From a virus, in the IMG/VR virus record IMGVR_UViG_3300021368_001402, positions 1 through 48,675 of that record: a stretch of DNA of 48,675 bases. One strand, 5' to 3'. Shown in pieces: positions 23,640-33,704 of this stretch (within the stretch, counting starts at the first letter, position 1; every line of letters starts with the position of its first letter). The notes beneath the pieces were generated by a model. The model was not told the DNA's origin and did no database searches. It saw only the letters and a program-made list of their open reading frames with translations. The position numbers were made by a program, and so were the translations under genes.

Positions 23640-26600
23640 TTAGAATGCCGCCACAGCGCGAATGTCTTGGATCTTAGGAGCAAATGCAGGATCAACACCA
23701 CGCATTACAATTTTGATAGCGAATGAAGAATATTCATCAATATCAGACACGCTGTACTTGAGATCTTGATAAGAAGATTGTTTCTCAACAACACTGGAAA
23801 TAGTATTTTCTGTAGTTGCTAACTCTAATGTATCTGGTTGTCCATCGCCATTGAACAATACCCAATCAATGTCCTCAAAGTTTTCTTGACTAGATGCTTT
23901 CTTAAACTTATAAAGAACTTGGATATTTGAAATGTCTTTGACATTTGCCATCAGATGTACATCAATTGCAGTTGCTGGATTGCTGATGACAACTTCCTTA
24001 GTTACATACTTAGCAACTGCAGAACCATTCTTAGAAGTATCTTCGGCAACAAAGTCAATACCATTTGTATATGTGACTTTACCTACCTCTAGATAGTTTG
24101 CTTCTTCATCTGGTTGGTTAGGATACTTGATAAAGTCTCCTACACGGAAGATGTCTGCAATCTGATCACCTACAACAGCGTTTCTATTGTATAGTGTATT
24201 ATCAATAATTCTATCAGTGTAGTTATCATTGATTGGGTTAATATCAACTCTAGCAGTTAATTCTTGAGTTTGACCATTCCAGATAACAGTCTTACCAGTA
24301 ATGATATTGTCATAAGTCTCAAGAATAACAGATGGATTACGTGCTACGATAGTAGAACCATCATCAATAGACGTAAATACTTGTGTTGGATTAGAATCAA
24401 CACTAACATTCGTTAATTGAGTTTGATTTCCTAAAGAAACAATTTCACCTTTTTGGAAGAATTGACTTGTCTTAACTCTGACATATACAACTTGACCATT
24501 GACTCTAGCGATAGTTCCAGTTGTCTTTGATGTTTGACCTTCAATTGTTTGATTAGCTTGTATTTCAGTCCCCGCATTACCAGCAAGTTCAAACTGATAT
24601 ACAGGATAGAACTCAATAACTTGATCTCTTCTACCAAATCTATTTTCTTGTCCATTAGCATTTTCTATTCTGTTACTAACTGTTTTAATAGATGCACTAG
24701 AAAGATCAATGATTGGGGAAAGATTACTAGATGAGGAAGATAGTTTCATCTTATAAGTTAGAGATCTCTCAAGATTGTTAAGAGTCTCATTAATTTCAGA
24801 AGCAATCATCTTCTGGTTTGTGAAGTAATGTGGTTCATTCAAGAAAGTTCTTTCATATTCTGATTGCGAATAAGAACTATAATTTGTAGTTGATGAATCC
24901 ACAGGAATTACATTGGTTGTCTTAACAGAAACATCTAATGTTGTGCCTGTAAATGTCAAGTAGTGAACTTGTGGGTATAGAGTCTCAAATTTTCTGTTAT
25001 GACTTGCATAAACAGAAGTTCCACCACCAAGAGAGTTGCCCGCAGATTGAGATGGAGAAAGAATGTTGTATGTGTCAACACCAGAATTGGTAACTTGGAA
25101 CAAATTACTATTAAGAGTAGAAGCAGTAATACCACCTGTTTCTAGAGCAGTTCTGTAGAAGACATAAGACTTGCCACTATCTTCAAAACCATGATCTCTA
25201 TGGTTCACTTTAACAACTGCATTGTTGTTTTTGAATAAAGTAGATGTAGATGCGGAATTAGAACTTGCATTCGTTTCAATTGGATTTGCATCCAAGAGTT
25301 CATAACCAAGATTAACATTCTTAAGAAGAAGTTCTGCAGGTCTAGTAGTATCAAATTCTGCTCTGTAAAGAGTAAACTTGAGATCCTCAAAAATATCTTC
25401 AGTCCAACTTTCTGTATTCTGAGAACGGTATACCGAACCTAGAGATGGTTGAGTTGTAATGACCGTACTTGTAGCAATGTCGGTTTCACCTAGTCTGGAT
25501 ACCCACAGTTCATAATCAGTAGAATCAGTTTCTACTACTAGAGCGTACTCTGTATCATTCTGTAGATAAACGGGATAATCAAATGCAAAGTGTGTAGGTG
25601 TTGTGGAGTTTGTTACCTCTCCTGCATCAATTGCTACACCCATTCTAACCGCTGGTGTATCAATCTCAATAAACGTTTGGATCTCACACCCTCCAGCTCC
25701 GTTTCCTACGCCTTTGACGACCACAGAAGGCGCTTCTGTGTAACCAAAACCACTTAGTGATACCTCAGCATTGTAAATTCTACCACCAGAAACTTCAATG
25801 CTTGCTGTAGCAGTAGATCCGCCAGGTAATTGTGGACTCTCAATAGTAAGAATCGCACTGTCGTAATTTTGACCAGTGTTAGTGATTCTCATTCTAGAGA
25901 CCTTACCACTGTCTTTTGCAATTGCAAGAACTAGATCTGTAGCGTCTTTTGCATTTGCTTCAGTAACAGAAGGAATAATTAAATCCTCGTTCTGTACAAA
26001 AGATTTGCCATTATGATTACTTAGAACAACAGTATAGACTTGCTCATTAGTGAGACTATACTTACCAGATGCAGTTGCAACTAGTTCTACATTGTTCTTA
26101 TCAAAGATTTTAAGAATAGGACCAGATGCAGCAGAAGATGCACCTGTTACACTCTCACCCTTATAAACTGCTATATTACCACTAGCAAAACACCTGAGGA
26201 AAGTATTTGGAGAAAGTGTCTTTTCGGAACCAGGAACAATATTTTTAGCTGGTTTCTCCGCATCAACATTAGAGATATATGCTTTGACTGGAATGTTAGT
26301 GCTCTTCTTACTAAAGAACATATCAACACCAGTAACGAAACAACCACCTTCTAGGTTTTCAACCTTAAATGTTTGTGCAAGAGGATTAGGTCTGATAGGA
26401 TTATCAGTATTGCTTTCAATCAACTGAACACCTTCATTAGACTTAAAGTAAGAAGGTTTAGTGGATACAATACTAGAAGGATTTTCTGGAAGAAGACCAG
26501 TAGCATAATACTTGACTTCGGTGTAACTATCTACTTCTTCTTTAGGAGCATTAGTTGCACTAGAAGTAAATCTAAAGGTTAGCACACCAGAAGTAATTGA

Positions 26601-29600
26601 TACTTCTTCAGCGGAAGTGTCATATGGTAGAGTATCTACATCACCAGTCCAGGTTGCATTCTCAAGTGGAGGCAAACCAGCAGGAACAACAATTAGTCCG
26701 CTAGCATTACCATACTCATCGGTAGTAATCTCACCATTAAATGCAGATAGCGAGTTACCAGCAATACCTGTGAATCTTAGGTCTGGGTTTACCCAACGAC
26801 CAATGTCTCTTCCCTCCAAGAAGACATACATCTTCGTGTTGGGTTTCATTCGTCTGATGACATATCTGACAGGAATGCTTCTAGCAAAGAATGCTAGAGA
26901 AGTTGAAACTAAACTCTCACCAATACTCTTAGTTTGAACTCCTTTACCTACCTCATTGTTCTGAGGACTAATATTGGAAGAACTTGCAACAGACGCACTG
27001 GCAACAGAAGTTACAGCTTGCTGTGTATTGATTTCACCTAGAGAGTTGATAGAAGTGAATGATGTGGATGTTCCAACCCAGTTAACTACAAAAGAATTGA
27101 ACAGACTAGAAAAACTCTCTTTGACATTCTCTTTTGCAAGGAAGATGTTGAATAGATCCGTGTTGGTATCTACTACCAATGGTTCTTCAGTTTGATCATA
27201 CCAATGATCAATAGAAGGTGAAATTTCTCCATCACCAACATATTGAAGAACAACAAATGGATTTGGATTTAAAGTCTTAGACGCAAAACCATTTCCCAGT
27301 AAGTTTAAAGGAGAGAAAGGTAAAGTTACCATATCCCCAGACTTCTTATAACCAGAAACAGATCTTTGATCTTCTCTTACATTTACTTCTTCTAAATTTA
27401 CAGAATCTTCTTTTGCTTGAGGACGCAGGACACTTTGCTGACTGTCCACTGCACATCTATAATCAAGAGAAGAAAGATTACCAACTTTGTGTGCCTCAAA
27501 GTTATCAACAAAGAATCCAGACTTGAATCTATCAAGTCCAATTTCATCTTTGACTTGCATGTTAAGAGCTTGCTGCTCTAGGATGCTAAGTGTGGTATAA
27601 TACTCAAGACGTTCAATACGCTTCTCTAGTTTACCGATGTCACGCATGGTGTAACGACGGTTATCAACTGGAGTAATTCTTACATCTTTAGTTGTCTTTG
27701 TAAATGCAGGGATATACGCATAGAAAAGAGGTACAGCATCATCAATAGGATCTGGTTTAGATGGGTTGAGAGAAGAATTGCCTTCTTTAACAATAAAGTT
27801 TCCTTTATTATCCAAGAAAATACCATCAATACGATCCAAGTATTGAATCTGACTGAATGAGAATGTATATTCTATTCCCAAATCTGGAGCTGGTGTGCTT
27901 GCTAAGATAGCACCAGGACCAGCAAAAGATCCAGCAGTAGACTCAAGAGACGCAATATTGAGGAAACCAGGAATAATGGCACTACTATCAACTTTAGGTC
28001 TGAAGTCAATTACATTCTTGAGTTCTAAATTACCATGAACTGAAGAGTTGAAAGATGGAATTTCATCTTCTGGAACACCTGCCTCATGTAGATAACTATC
28101 AATCGTGCAGAAGTCTCCTTGAGATTGCTCAAAGTAATCAAAAGCAATGAGTAATTGTCCAACTGCAGGATCAAATCCAGGTTTTAGAACAATTCTAGAA
28201 ACATCATATAATGTATCTCTTTGTCCATTATCAAATGTGTATCTAGCAGTAACATCAGTTCCAGAGATTAGATTACCTGCAGAGTCTACATCTGGTGCTT
28301 GAGAAGATGTTCCTTCATAAACATATCTCAATTTGAAAGCATCAGAATATGATAGAGTTTCTACAACTTCATTATCATAGTCTTGTCCTCTAAATGGAAC
28401 GATGCGATCACCAGCAGAAGCAATAACGATTCTCTTGTTTCTTACTGCAGTCTTAAGTCTTGGTTTTGCGTTAGATACTTCAAGAGTTGCTGTTAACTTA
28501 AGTTTAGGGAATGTTCCGTTAGAGGGAATAGTTCCAAAATATGTTGATGGCAACTGTAAACTGATACTGCCAGATGTGAGACCACTAGCAGTGTCAGTTG
28601 CAGATGTGATTTCTACTGCGTCATTAGAAACATAAACAATATCTCCTTTGATGATATTAGGAGCGTCACCTGGATCTAATACAGTGATGATAAAGTTGCT
28701 CTCACTGAAAGCTGCAAATCTTTGTGTTCCGAATGGTAACTGTGCAGCAAATGTAATTGTGCCACCACCAGAGGATGCAGTAGTTACAAAATCTCTACGG
28801 AAGTAATACTTAATTTTAGTATCTTCTCCACCAGCAGAGATTTGAGATACTTGCTTACTACCAGTTGGGAATAGTAATGTACCAGAGTTAGTATTTTGTA
28901 CTTTTGGACGTAAACGTACAATGCTAGTGTTAGTAACATCCCCAGGAAGACATGTATCTAGATAAATTCTAGATTTTGATGCTCCTTCTTGTTTTGTAGC
29001 ATATTGTACAATTGCACGAACCAAGTTGTTGCTATCATCTGAGAATTGTACAAGATCTCCTTGCTGTAGAATTGGAGATGCATCAGCACTGAAACTAGTA
29101 GATTCAATAAAGTTTGCACCTTGCGATCCAAAGAATGTGTAGTTGGTAACTGCTTTGATCTCGGATTTTTCTTGACTATCTACAACAACGTCTGCAGAGA
29201 AAGAATTGGAGTTTCCAGATCCATAGGAACAACCAATAGACTTTACATTTTGTGGTGTGTAAGTAGTAACAGTATTTCTGAATAGAACTGGTACAACGGC
29301 AGCAGCAGAACTAGGTGTAGCTGCTCCGTCAGGATTCTTAACAGTTACTGCTGGTGGTTGTGCATACTCAATATTTACTGCTTTTCTATTAATAATGGTT
29401 GCATTGTAAATGTTACCTGCAATAGTCTTACCTAGAGAAATTTTAGATGCATCAAATTCAAGACCATTAATTAATAGAGATACACCATCAGCATATCCTA
29501 AACCTCTATTTTGGACTACGAAGTGAGAGATTGTATTATCTTTTGCAACCTTTACGGTATTACCATCTTCATCTCTAATTGTTTCACCAGATTTAAATTT

Positions 29601-31736
29601 ACCTGATAAAGTTTTAACAAACAGAATTCTACCTGTACTGTAAACACCAGCAGAAGATCCTTCTACAACACCATATGCATTGCTATCAATACCAAATACA
29701 TACTTACCTTCATCAAATGCATTAGCACCAGAAGGAATACTTTCTAAAGTAATTTTAGTAAAGAATTGAGGATCAAAATAAGAGTATCCAAAAGTGGTAT
29801 TATATGCAGAAGTTCCTGCCTCTAAACGACCTTTTGATAATACGATATCAGAATCGGAATTGAATCCAGCACCTCTGTTTTGTAGGAAGAAGTTGCTTGG
29901 TTTTGTTTTTCCAATAACAGGAGTAATAATATCAGAGTAATCTACGACAAATCCAAACTCATTGGTATTTGCTGCAGCATCAGCTTCACTTAAGAAAATT
30001 CTTCTCTTATACTCATTATCGGAAAGATCATATTCCAATGTAAGCAATTCTAATTCACTCTTATTACCATAAACTGTCAATTCTAAGAACTGAACAGATT
30101 CAGAAGAGTTGATTAGTGGTTTATTTGTAGTTGCAAAAGATAATGTCTTGAAAGAACTAATAGCGGTTGGTGTTCCAAGATCACTCCTAGTCTTAATATA
30201 GAACAATTCACCAAACTGTGTTTGGAATGTAGCATCTGTAACTGCACCAATCAGAGTAACAGTATTTGTAATTTGTAAAGTGATGGTCTTAATTCCATCA
30301 TCAGTATTGAAGATCTTGCCTCTTCTATCAATAGTTTGTCTGTGATCTGTTGGAAGTTCTGTGTTACTTAAACCAATAGATCCATCATTAAATGTAGAGT
30401 ATAAGAATACATCAGGATATGCTGTTAGTTCTGATCCTTCTTTGTTGAGAGGAACACTACCATATACATTAGTAATACTATAAGTTGGGAGACCCTTACT
30501 CTTAAGATTTACATTGTCGCTAGAAAGACTTTCTCTTGCTTTGTTAATTTCAAGATACTTAGTCTCTTTGTTGACAATTTCATATCCTTTGATATATGCT
30601 TTACCAGGACCAATGCTGGCAACCATCTTTCTGGCAGCTTCTGCTGCACTCTTTCCGTTATAAAGACCAAACTCATCAGCACCATAGATGCCTCTGTTTC
30701 CATCTTTTTGAGCAAACTCTCTAATATCAACAGAGAAATTATCTACAACATAGTCACCAGACTCGTCAAAAGTTCTACGAGCAAGTGTTTTTTCTAGGAC
30801 GCTAAAATCTGTAGAGGAAATTTTACTTTGAATTTGACCTCTAGAAACATTCAGTAATTGAATGAAATTCTTATCTGTAATTGCATTTAGAGCAAACTCT
30901 TTTAACTCTAGAGAAATTTTGAGTCTATGTGCTCCAGGAGCTGTATAGTTTGCAGATCCGATAGAATTATCATATAGAGATGCATCTGCCTCTGGTGTTA
31001 CAACTTCTTCTTTAATTGTAAATCCTACTTTTGCAGATGGTTTGTTATAATATTCGTCAATAACTAAAAGTGCTTCATCATTGCGAACAAAATATCCATT
31101 GACAAAGTAAATTCCTTCTTCTACCTTTACAGCAGATCCATAACCCATCGCAGGACTTTCCAGAGAAGTAGTTTCTCCTGTATCAGGGTTAGTGATCTCA
31201 ATACTAGTGGGAAGAACACTTCCGTCTGTACCAACAACTAGAAGTGGTGTATTGACACCATCAACAACTTCTAGAGTCTCACCTTGACGGAAAGTTGGTT
31301 CAGTATTTGAATTACCACTATTGATGTAATTAACAAACAAAGTATCAGCAGCAGTCTCTGTTGCCAACTTAGTTGCTAGAATAGTTGCAGTAACACCAGA
31401 AGTAAGACCTTGTACTTGCTGCCCTACTAATTGTCCGATGTCATACTTTTTATAAACGATATCATCACCTTCAGAGATAGCAACCTCAGAAACAGAAGAT
31501 AATTTAACGTAATCTAATTTTGTATTGAGACCTACCTCACCAGGGATGACAAGTTCACCCTGCTTGAATGCGTACTTTCCAAAACTCTCAATTTGATTTT
31601 GAAGAATGGATTGTACCTGTGTTAGCTCCCTACTTTGAATAGAGTATCCAGGACGGAATAGAATCTTATAAAAATTCTTACTCGCGTCAAAGTCCTCGTA
31701 ATAAGGATTTACATTTAGGTTAGTCTTCTGAGGCAT
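23640..31736 (-). CDS. DUF4815-type giant virion structural protein
   Basis: 2698 residues. The N-terminal 45 residues (MPQKTNLNVNPYYEDFDASK, then NFYKILFRPGYSIQSRELTQ) are the DUF4815 signature of cyanomyovirus virion proteins. Later parts include VVQNRGLGYADGVSLLINGL and a GSGY pair (SGFGYTEAPSVVVKGVGNGA, about residue 2000). A central coiled segment MRDIGKLEKRIERLEYYTTL lies at about 1365, and a tail-like region (TPTHFAFDYPVYLQNDTEYA) near 2040 recalls carbohydrate-binding jelly rolls. The C-terminus is VMRGVDPAFAPKIQDIRAVA. A good ribosome site (GGAG, 5-7 nt) precedes the ATG, and an exact late promoter and a terminator lie just upstream, so it starts its own transcription unit. It sits where T4 has gp9-gp11 and is probably a baseplate periphery protein. 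Confidence 0.85.
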   Translation of the reverse strand: MPQKTNLNVNPYYEDFDASKNFYKILFRPGYSIQSRELTQVQSILQNQIESFGKYAFKQGELVIPGEVGLNTKLDYVKLSSVSEVAISEGDDIVYKKYDIGQLVGQQVQGLTSGVTATILATKLATETAADTLFVNYINSGNSNTEPTFRQGETLEVVDGVNTPLLVVGTDGSVLPTSIEITNPDTGETTSLESPAMGYGSAVKVEEGIYFVNGYFVRNDEALLVIDEYYNKPSAKVGFTIKEEVVTPEADASLYDNSIGSANYTAPGAHRLKISLELKEFALNAITDKNFIQLLNVSRGQIQSKISSTDFSVLEKTLARRTFDESGDYVVDNFSVDIREFAQKDGNRGIYGADEFGLYNGKSAAEAARKMVASIGPGKAYIKGYEIVNKETKYLEINKARESLSSDNVNLKSKGLPTYSITNVYGSVPLNKEGSELTAYPDVFLYSTFNDGSIGLSNTELPTDHRQTIDRRGKIFNTDDGIKTITLQITNTVTLIGAVTDATFQTQFGELFYIKTRSDLGTPTAISSFKTLSFATTNKPLINSSESVQFLELTVYGNKSELELLTLEYDLSDNEYKRRIFLSEADAAANTNEFGFVVDYSDIITPVIGKTKPSNFFLQNRGAGFNSDSDIVLSKGRLEAGTSAYNTTFGYSYFDPQFFTKITLESIPSGANAFDEGKYVFGIDSNAYGVVEGSSAGVYSTGRILFVKTLSGKFKSGETIRDEDGNTVKVAKDNTISHFVVQNRGLGYADGVSLLINGLEFDASKISLGKTIAGNIYNATIINRKAVNIEYAQPPAVTVKNPDGAATPSSAAAVVPVLFRNTVTTYTPQNVKSIGCSYGSGNSNSFSADVVVDSQEKSEIKAVTNYTFFGSQGANFIESTSFSADASPILQQGDLVQFSDDSNNLVRAIVQYATKQEGASKSRIYLDTCLPGDVTNTSIVRLRPKVQNTNSGTLLFPTGSKQVSQISAGGEDTKIKYYFRRDFVTTASSGGGTITFAAQLPFGTQRFAAFSESNFIITVLDPGDAPNIIKGDIVYVSNDAVEITSATDTASGLTSGSISLQLPSTYFGTIPSNGTFPKLKLTATLEVSNAKPRLKTAVRNKRIVIASAGDRIVPFRGQDYDNEVVETLSYSDAFKLRYVYEGTSSQAPDVDSAGNLISGTDVTARYTFDNGQRDTLYDVSRIVLKPGFDPAVGQLLIAFDYFEQSQGDFCTIDSYLHEAGVPEDEIPSFNSSVHGNLELKNVIDFRPKVDSSAIIPGFLNIASLESTAGSFAGPGAILASTPAPDLGIEYTFSFSQIQYLDRIDGIFLDNKGNFIVKEGNSSLNPSKPDPIDDAVPLFYAYIPAFTKTTKDVRITPVDNRRYTMRDIGKLEKRIERLEYYTTLSILEQQALNMQVKDEIGLDRFKSGFFVDNFEAHKVGNLSSLDYRCAVDSQQSVLRPQAKEDSVNLEEVNVREDQRSVSGYKKSGDMVTLPFSPLNLLGNGFASKTLNPNPFVVLQYVGDGEISPSIDHWYDQTEEPLVVDTNTDLFNIFLAKENVKESFSSLFNSFVVNWVGTSTSFTSINSLGEINTQQAVTSVASASVASSSNISPQNNEVGKGVQTKSIGESLVSTSLAFFARSIPVRYVIRRMKPNTKMYVFLEGRDIGRWVNPDLRFTGIAGNSLSAFNGEITTDEYGNASGLIVVPAGLPPLENATWTGDVDTLPYDTSAEEVSITSGVLTFRFTSSATNAPKEEVDSYTEVKYYATGLLPENPSSIVSTKPSYFKSNEGVQLIESNTDNPIRPNPLAQTFKVENLEGGCFVTGVDMFFSKKSTNIPVKAYISNVDAEKPAKNIVPGSEKTLSPNTFLRCFASGNIAVYKGESVTGASSAASGPILKIFDKNNVELVATASGKYSLTNEQVYTVVLSNHNGKSFVQNEDLIIPSVTEANAKDATDLVLAIAKDSGKVSRMRITNTGQNYDSAILTIESPQLPGGSTATASIEVSGGRIYNAEVSLSGFGYTEAPSVVVKGVGNGAGGCEIQTFIEIDTPAVRMGVAIDAGEVTNSTTPTHFAFDYPVYLQNDTEYALVVETDSTDYELWVSRLGETDIATSTVITTQPSLGSVYRSQNTESWTEDIFEDLKFTLYRAEFDTTRPAELLLKNVNLGYELLDANPIETNASSNSASTSTLFKNNNAVVKVNHRDHGFEDSGKSYVFYRTALETGGITASTLNSNLFQVTNSGVDTYNILSPSQSAGNSLGGGTSVYASHNRKFETLYPQVHYLTFTGTTLDVSVKTTNVIPVDSSTTNYSSYSQSEYERTFLNEPHYFTNQKMIASEINETLNNLERSLTYKMKLSSSSSNLSPIIDLSSASIKTVSNRIENANGQENRFGRRDQVIEFYPVYQFELAGNAGTEIQANQTIEGQTSKTTGTIARVNGQVVYVRVKTSQFFQKGEIVSLGNQTQLTNVSVDSNPTQVFTSIDDGSTIVARNPSVILETYDNIITGKTVIWNGQTQELTARVDINPINDNYTDRIIDNTLYNRNAVVGDQIADIFRVGDFIKYPNQPDEEANYLEVGKVTYTNGIDFVAEDTSKNGSAVAKYVTKEVVISNPATAIDVHLMANVKDISNIQVLYKFKKASSQENFEDIDWVLFNGDGQPDTLELATTENTISSVVEKQSSYQDLKYSVSDIDEYSSFAIKIVMRGVDPAFAPKIQDIRAVAAF

Positions 31737-31770
31737 CGTGCTCCGCCAAATACTAGTATCTAGTCCCTAG

Positions 31771-31778
31771 TATTTATA
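31771..31778 (-). promoter_or_regulatory. Late promoter TATAAATA for the DUF4815 gene
   Basis: An exact TATAAATA on the minus strand, 35 nt before the ATG at 31736 and 5 nt past the U run of the gp8 terminator. A small inverted repeat (TACTAG/CTAGTA, 31751-31772) lies between it and the gene and could give the leader a short 5' hairpin. Confidence 0.8.
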
Positions 31779-31783
31779 GAGAT

Positions 31784-31816
31784 AAAAAAAATCCCCCGAT
31801 TGCTCGGGGGACTTTT
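31784..31816 (-). terminator. Strong Rho-independent terminator after gp8
   Basis: The minus strand reads TCCCCCGA, a 4-nt loop, TCGGGGGA, then a run of eight T. The arms are 31804-31811 and 31792-31799, an 8-bp GC-rich stem with flanking A/T pairs. It begins about 15 nt after the gp8 stop. It is the clearest transcription stop in the window and separates the baseplate wedge unit from the DUF4815/fibre unit. Confidence 0.92.
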
Positions 31817-31831
31817 AAATATGTGTTTGAA

Positions 31832-33646
31832 TCAGAATTCAATAACTAGTTTGATGTCTTCAATCTGGTCAGGAGCACGAGTGATTAGACGACGGTTCTC
31901 AACGTAAATAACGTCACCAGAGTTGTTTTCAATCTCAGGTGCCGCTAGTCCACTTGCGAAAGTGACACCTAGTAGAGCAGAACCATATCCAGTGTCTACG
32001 TTACCAGAAGCTGTAGAAGACTCTCCAGTAATAGCATTAGCACCGTTGGACTCAAACGCTCTTACAACACCTTGATCAGTGTGTGCATCATTGGTTTGGA
32101 TGTACTTAAGAACACCAGCGGTTGTAGAACCACTGTCAAGTGTCCAGGAAACAACTGTACCATATGCAGTACCACCAGTTACAGTCTGTGTGATCTTCTC
32201 GTCAACAGAGAAGTCTGCAGTAGCACCAGTGATCTTAACTGCCTTTAGACCAGAAAGAGTGTCCGAAGTAGCAAATGTTGTGGTTCCCCAGTTGTATGGA
32301 TCAGCAATGATACCAATACGACGGAAGTCGTTATCTACTGGGAAGTCACCAGAACCTTCAGAGTAAGTTAGGCGGATGTTTGTCATCACACGCTTACCAT
32401 TAAGTTCTGTTTCATGGTCAGAACCATGACCACCTTCAGGAGGTAAGACAATCTCAATAGCACCAACAGCGGAAGCACCAGTTGCAACTGCGCTGCTTAA
32501 ACCAGTGTCAGAGAAGAGGTTGCCATTTCCTAGAAGGACATTAGCATAAGTATAGTCTTGTCCACGAGCTTGAATACTCGCAGATGTAATTGTACCAGAA
32601 CCGTTTGTTACTAGTTCTACAACACCACCTGTGCCATCACCTTTGATACTAGTGTAAAGAGTCTGAGAAGCAGGAAGTCCCGATCCAGCATCTTCAATTA
32701 GAGCAACATCACATGCACCTGCAACTGCTTGTCCAACAACACCAGTTCTTGATGCGTTAGCAGGAAGAACAATTGGAAGGAAGTCAGAGGAGAGGAACTT
32801 TAGAACATCATCAGTTGGGATGGTGTACATATACTTCCAAATGTAACCAGCACCAGTAGATTCGGTATAAAGACCAGTTCCAGCAGAGTAGTTACCACCA
32901 GCAGTAGTTGGTTCTTCTGTTGCATTCTGACCAGTGCTATTACCAGGACCCTCGCCATTGTAAAGGCACTTGAATACTTCATATGCAGAGTTCATTACAT
33001 AGAACTTAGCATCTGCGATTGTATTTGCACCTGTCGCAGTTTGCTTACCAATTTGACCACCGCCACCAGGAGTAGCAGAGTAGTCAGGTTTCCACATGTC
33101 AAACTTAGGGTTAGCAACTAAGTCCCAGTTATAACGACGGATAACTGTTCTTGCAAAAGCATCAGTAATACGCTTAGCTGCAATCAATTCGTCATAAAGA
33201 CCAACTTTTTCTCTTTGGTTATCAAGAGGAAGAGGAGGAACGTCTTCAGTTGCATAACGATAAACGCCAGACTTAGCAGTAGCACCTGTATCGGAACCAC
33301 CTGCTCCACCAGTTCTACCTTTTAAGTCAGAACCAAGAGGAGGAGCGGAGTTAACACCATTGCTGCCAAAAACGTCGGTCAGGAGGAGGGCACTATCATA
33401 AACTGCAGCAACTGTGGCGCGGAAAGCGGTGGAACCATACGTTCCAACATAAACTTCGTTTCCTACGGTAAACGCGGTTGCGTTTTTAGAATAAATCTCT
33501 AGATACGCTCTCCAAGGTTGTGGACGACCCACAAAGAAGTACATTCTAGAACGCTCTGAACTGGTGTCCGTTGCACCTTCCGTTAGAGACTCTAGGAATT
33601 GTTTCGCGTTAAAGATGCGAAACTTATCAGAAATAATAGCAGCCAT
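31832..33646 (-). CDS. gp8: gp8, baseplate wedge subunit
   Basis: 604 residues; T4 gp8 is about 334. The N-terminus MAAIISDKFRIFNAKQFLES, the segment RSRMYFFVGRPQPW and the run VGLYDELIAAKRI with RYNWDLVANPKFDMWKPDYS are typical of cyanophage gp8, which with gp6, gp7 and gp10 builds the six baseplate wedges. Extra length comes from inserted glycine-rich stretches, including a GSGY-like module (VALIEDAGSGLPASQTLYTS, GRGQDYTY-type) in the second half. GAGYIWKYMYTIPTDDVLKF, near the middle, is another family landmark. Two overlapping late octamers lie about 38-50 nt upstream and a strong terminator follows the stop, so gp8 may also be made from a single-gene transcript. Confidence 0.9.
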   Translation of the reverse strand: MAAIISDKFRIFNAKQFLESLTEGATDTSSERSRMYFFVGRPQPWRAYLEIYSKNATAFTVGNEVYVGTYGSTAFRATVAAVYDSALLLTDVFGSNGVNSAPPLGSDLKGRTGGAGGSDTGATAKSGVYRYATEDVPPLPLDNQREKVGLYDELIAAKRITDAFARTVIRRYNWDLVANPKFDMWKPDYSATPGGGGQIGKQTATGANTIADAKFYVMNSAYEVFKCLYNGEGPGNSTGQNATEEPTTAGGNYSAGTGLYTESTGAGYIWKYMYTIPTDDVLKFLSSDFLPIVLPANASRTGVVGQAVAGACDVALIEDAGSGLPASQTLYTSIKGDGTGGVVELVTNGSGTITSASIQARGQDYTYANVLLGNGNLFSDTGLSSAVATGASAVGAIEIVLPPEGGHGSDHETELNGKRVMTNIRLTYSEGSGDFPVDNDFRRIGIIADPYNWGTTTFATSDTLSGLKAVKITGATADFSVDEKITQTVTGGTAYGTVVSWTLDSGSTTAGVLKYIQTNDAHTDQGVVRAFESNGANAITGESSTASGNVDTGYGSALLGVTFASGLAAPEIENNSGDVIYVENRRLITRAPDQIEDIKLVIEF

Positions 33647-33683
33647 GGGTTTCTTTGTCCGACGTTGTAATTTGTGCCTGAGT

Positions 33684-33697
33684 TATTTATATTTATA
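33684..33697 (-). promoter_or_regulatory. Double late promoter motif before gp8
   Basis: The minus strand reads TATAAATATAAATA: two exact TATAAATA octamers overlapping by two bases, 38-50 nt before the gp8 ATG and just after the gp7 stop. Two registers could give two start sites or a stronger promoter. Confidence 0.75.
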
Positions 33698-33704
33698 GCA
33701 ATAT

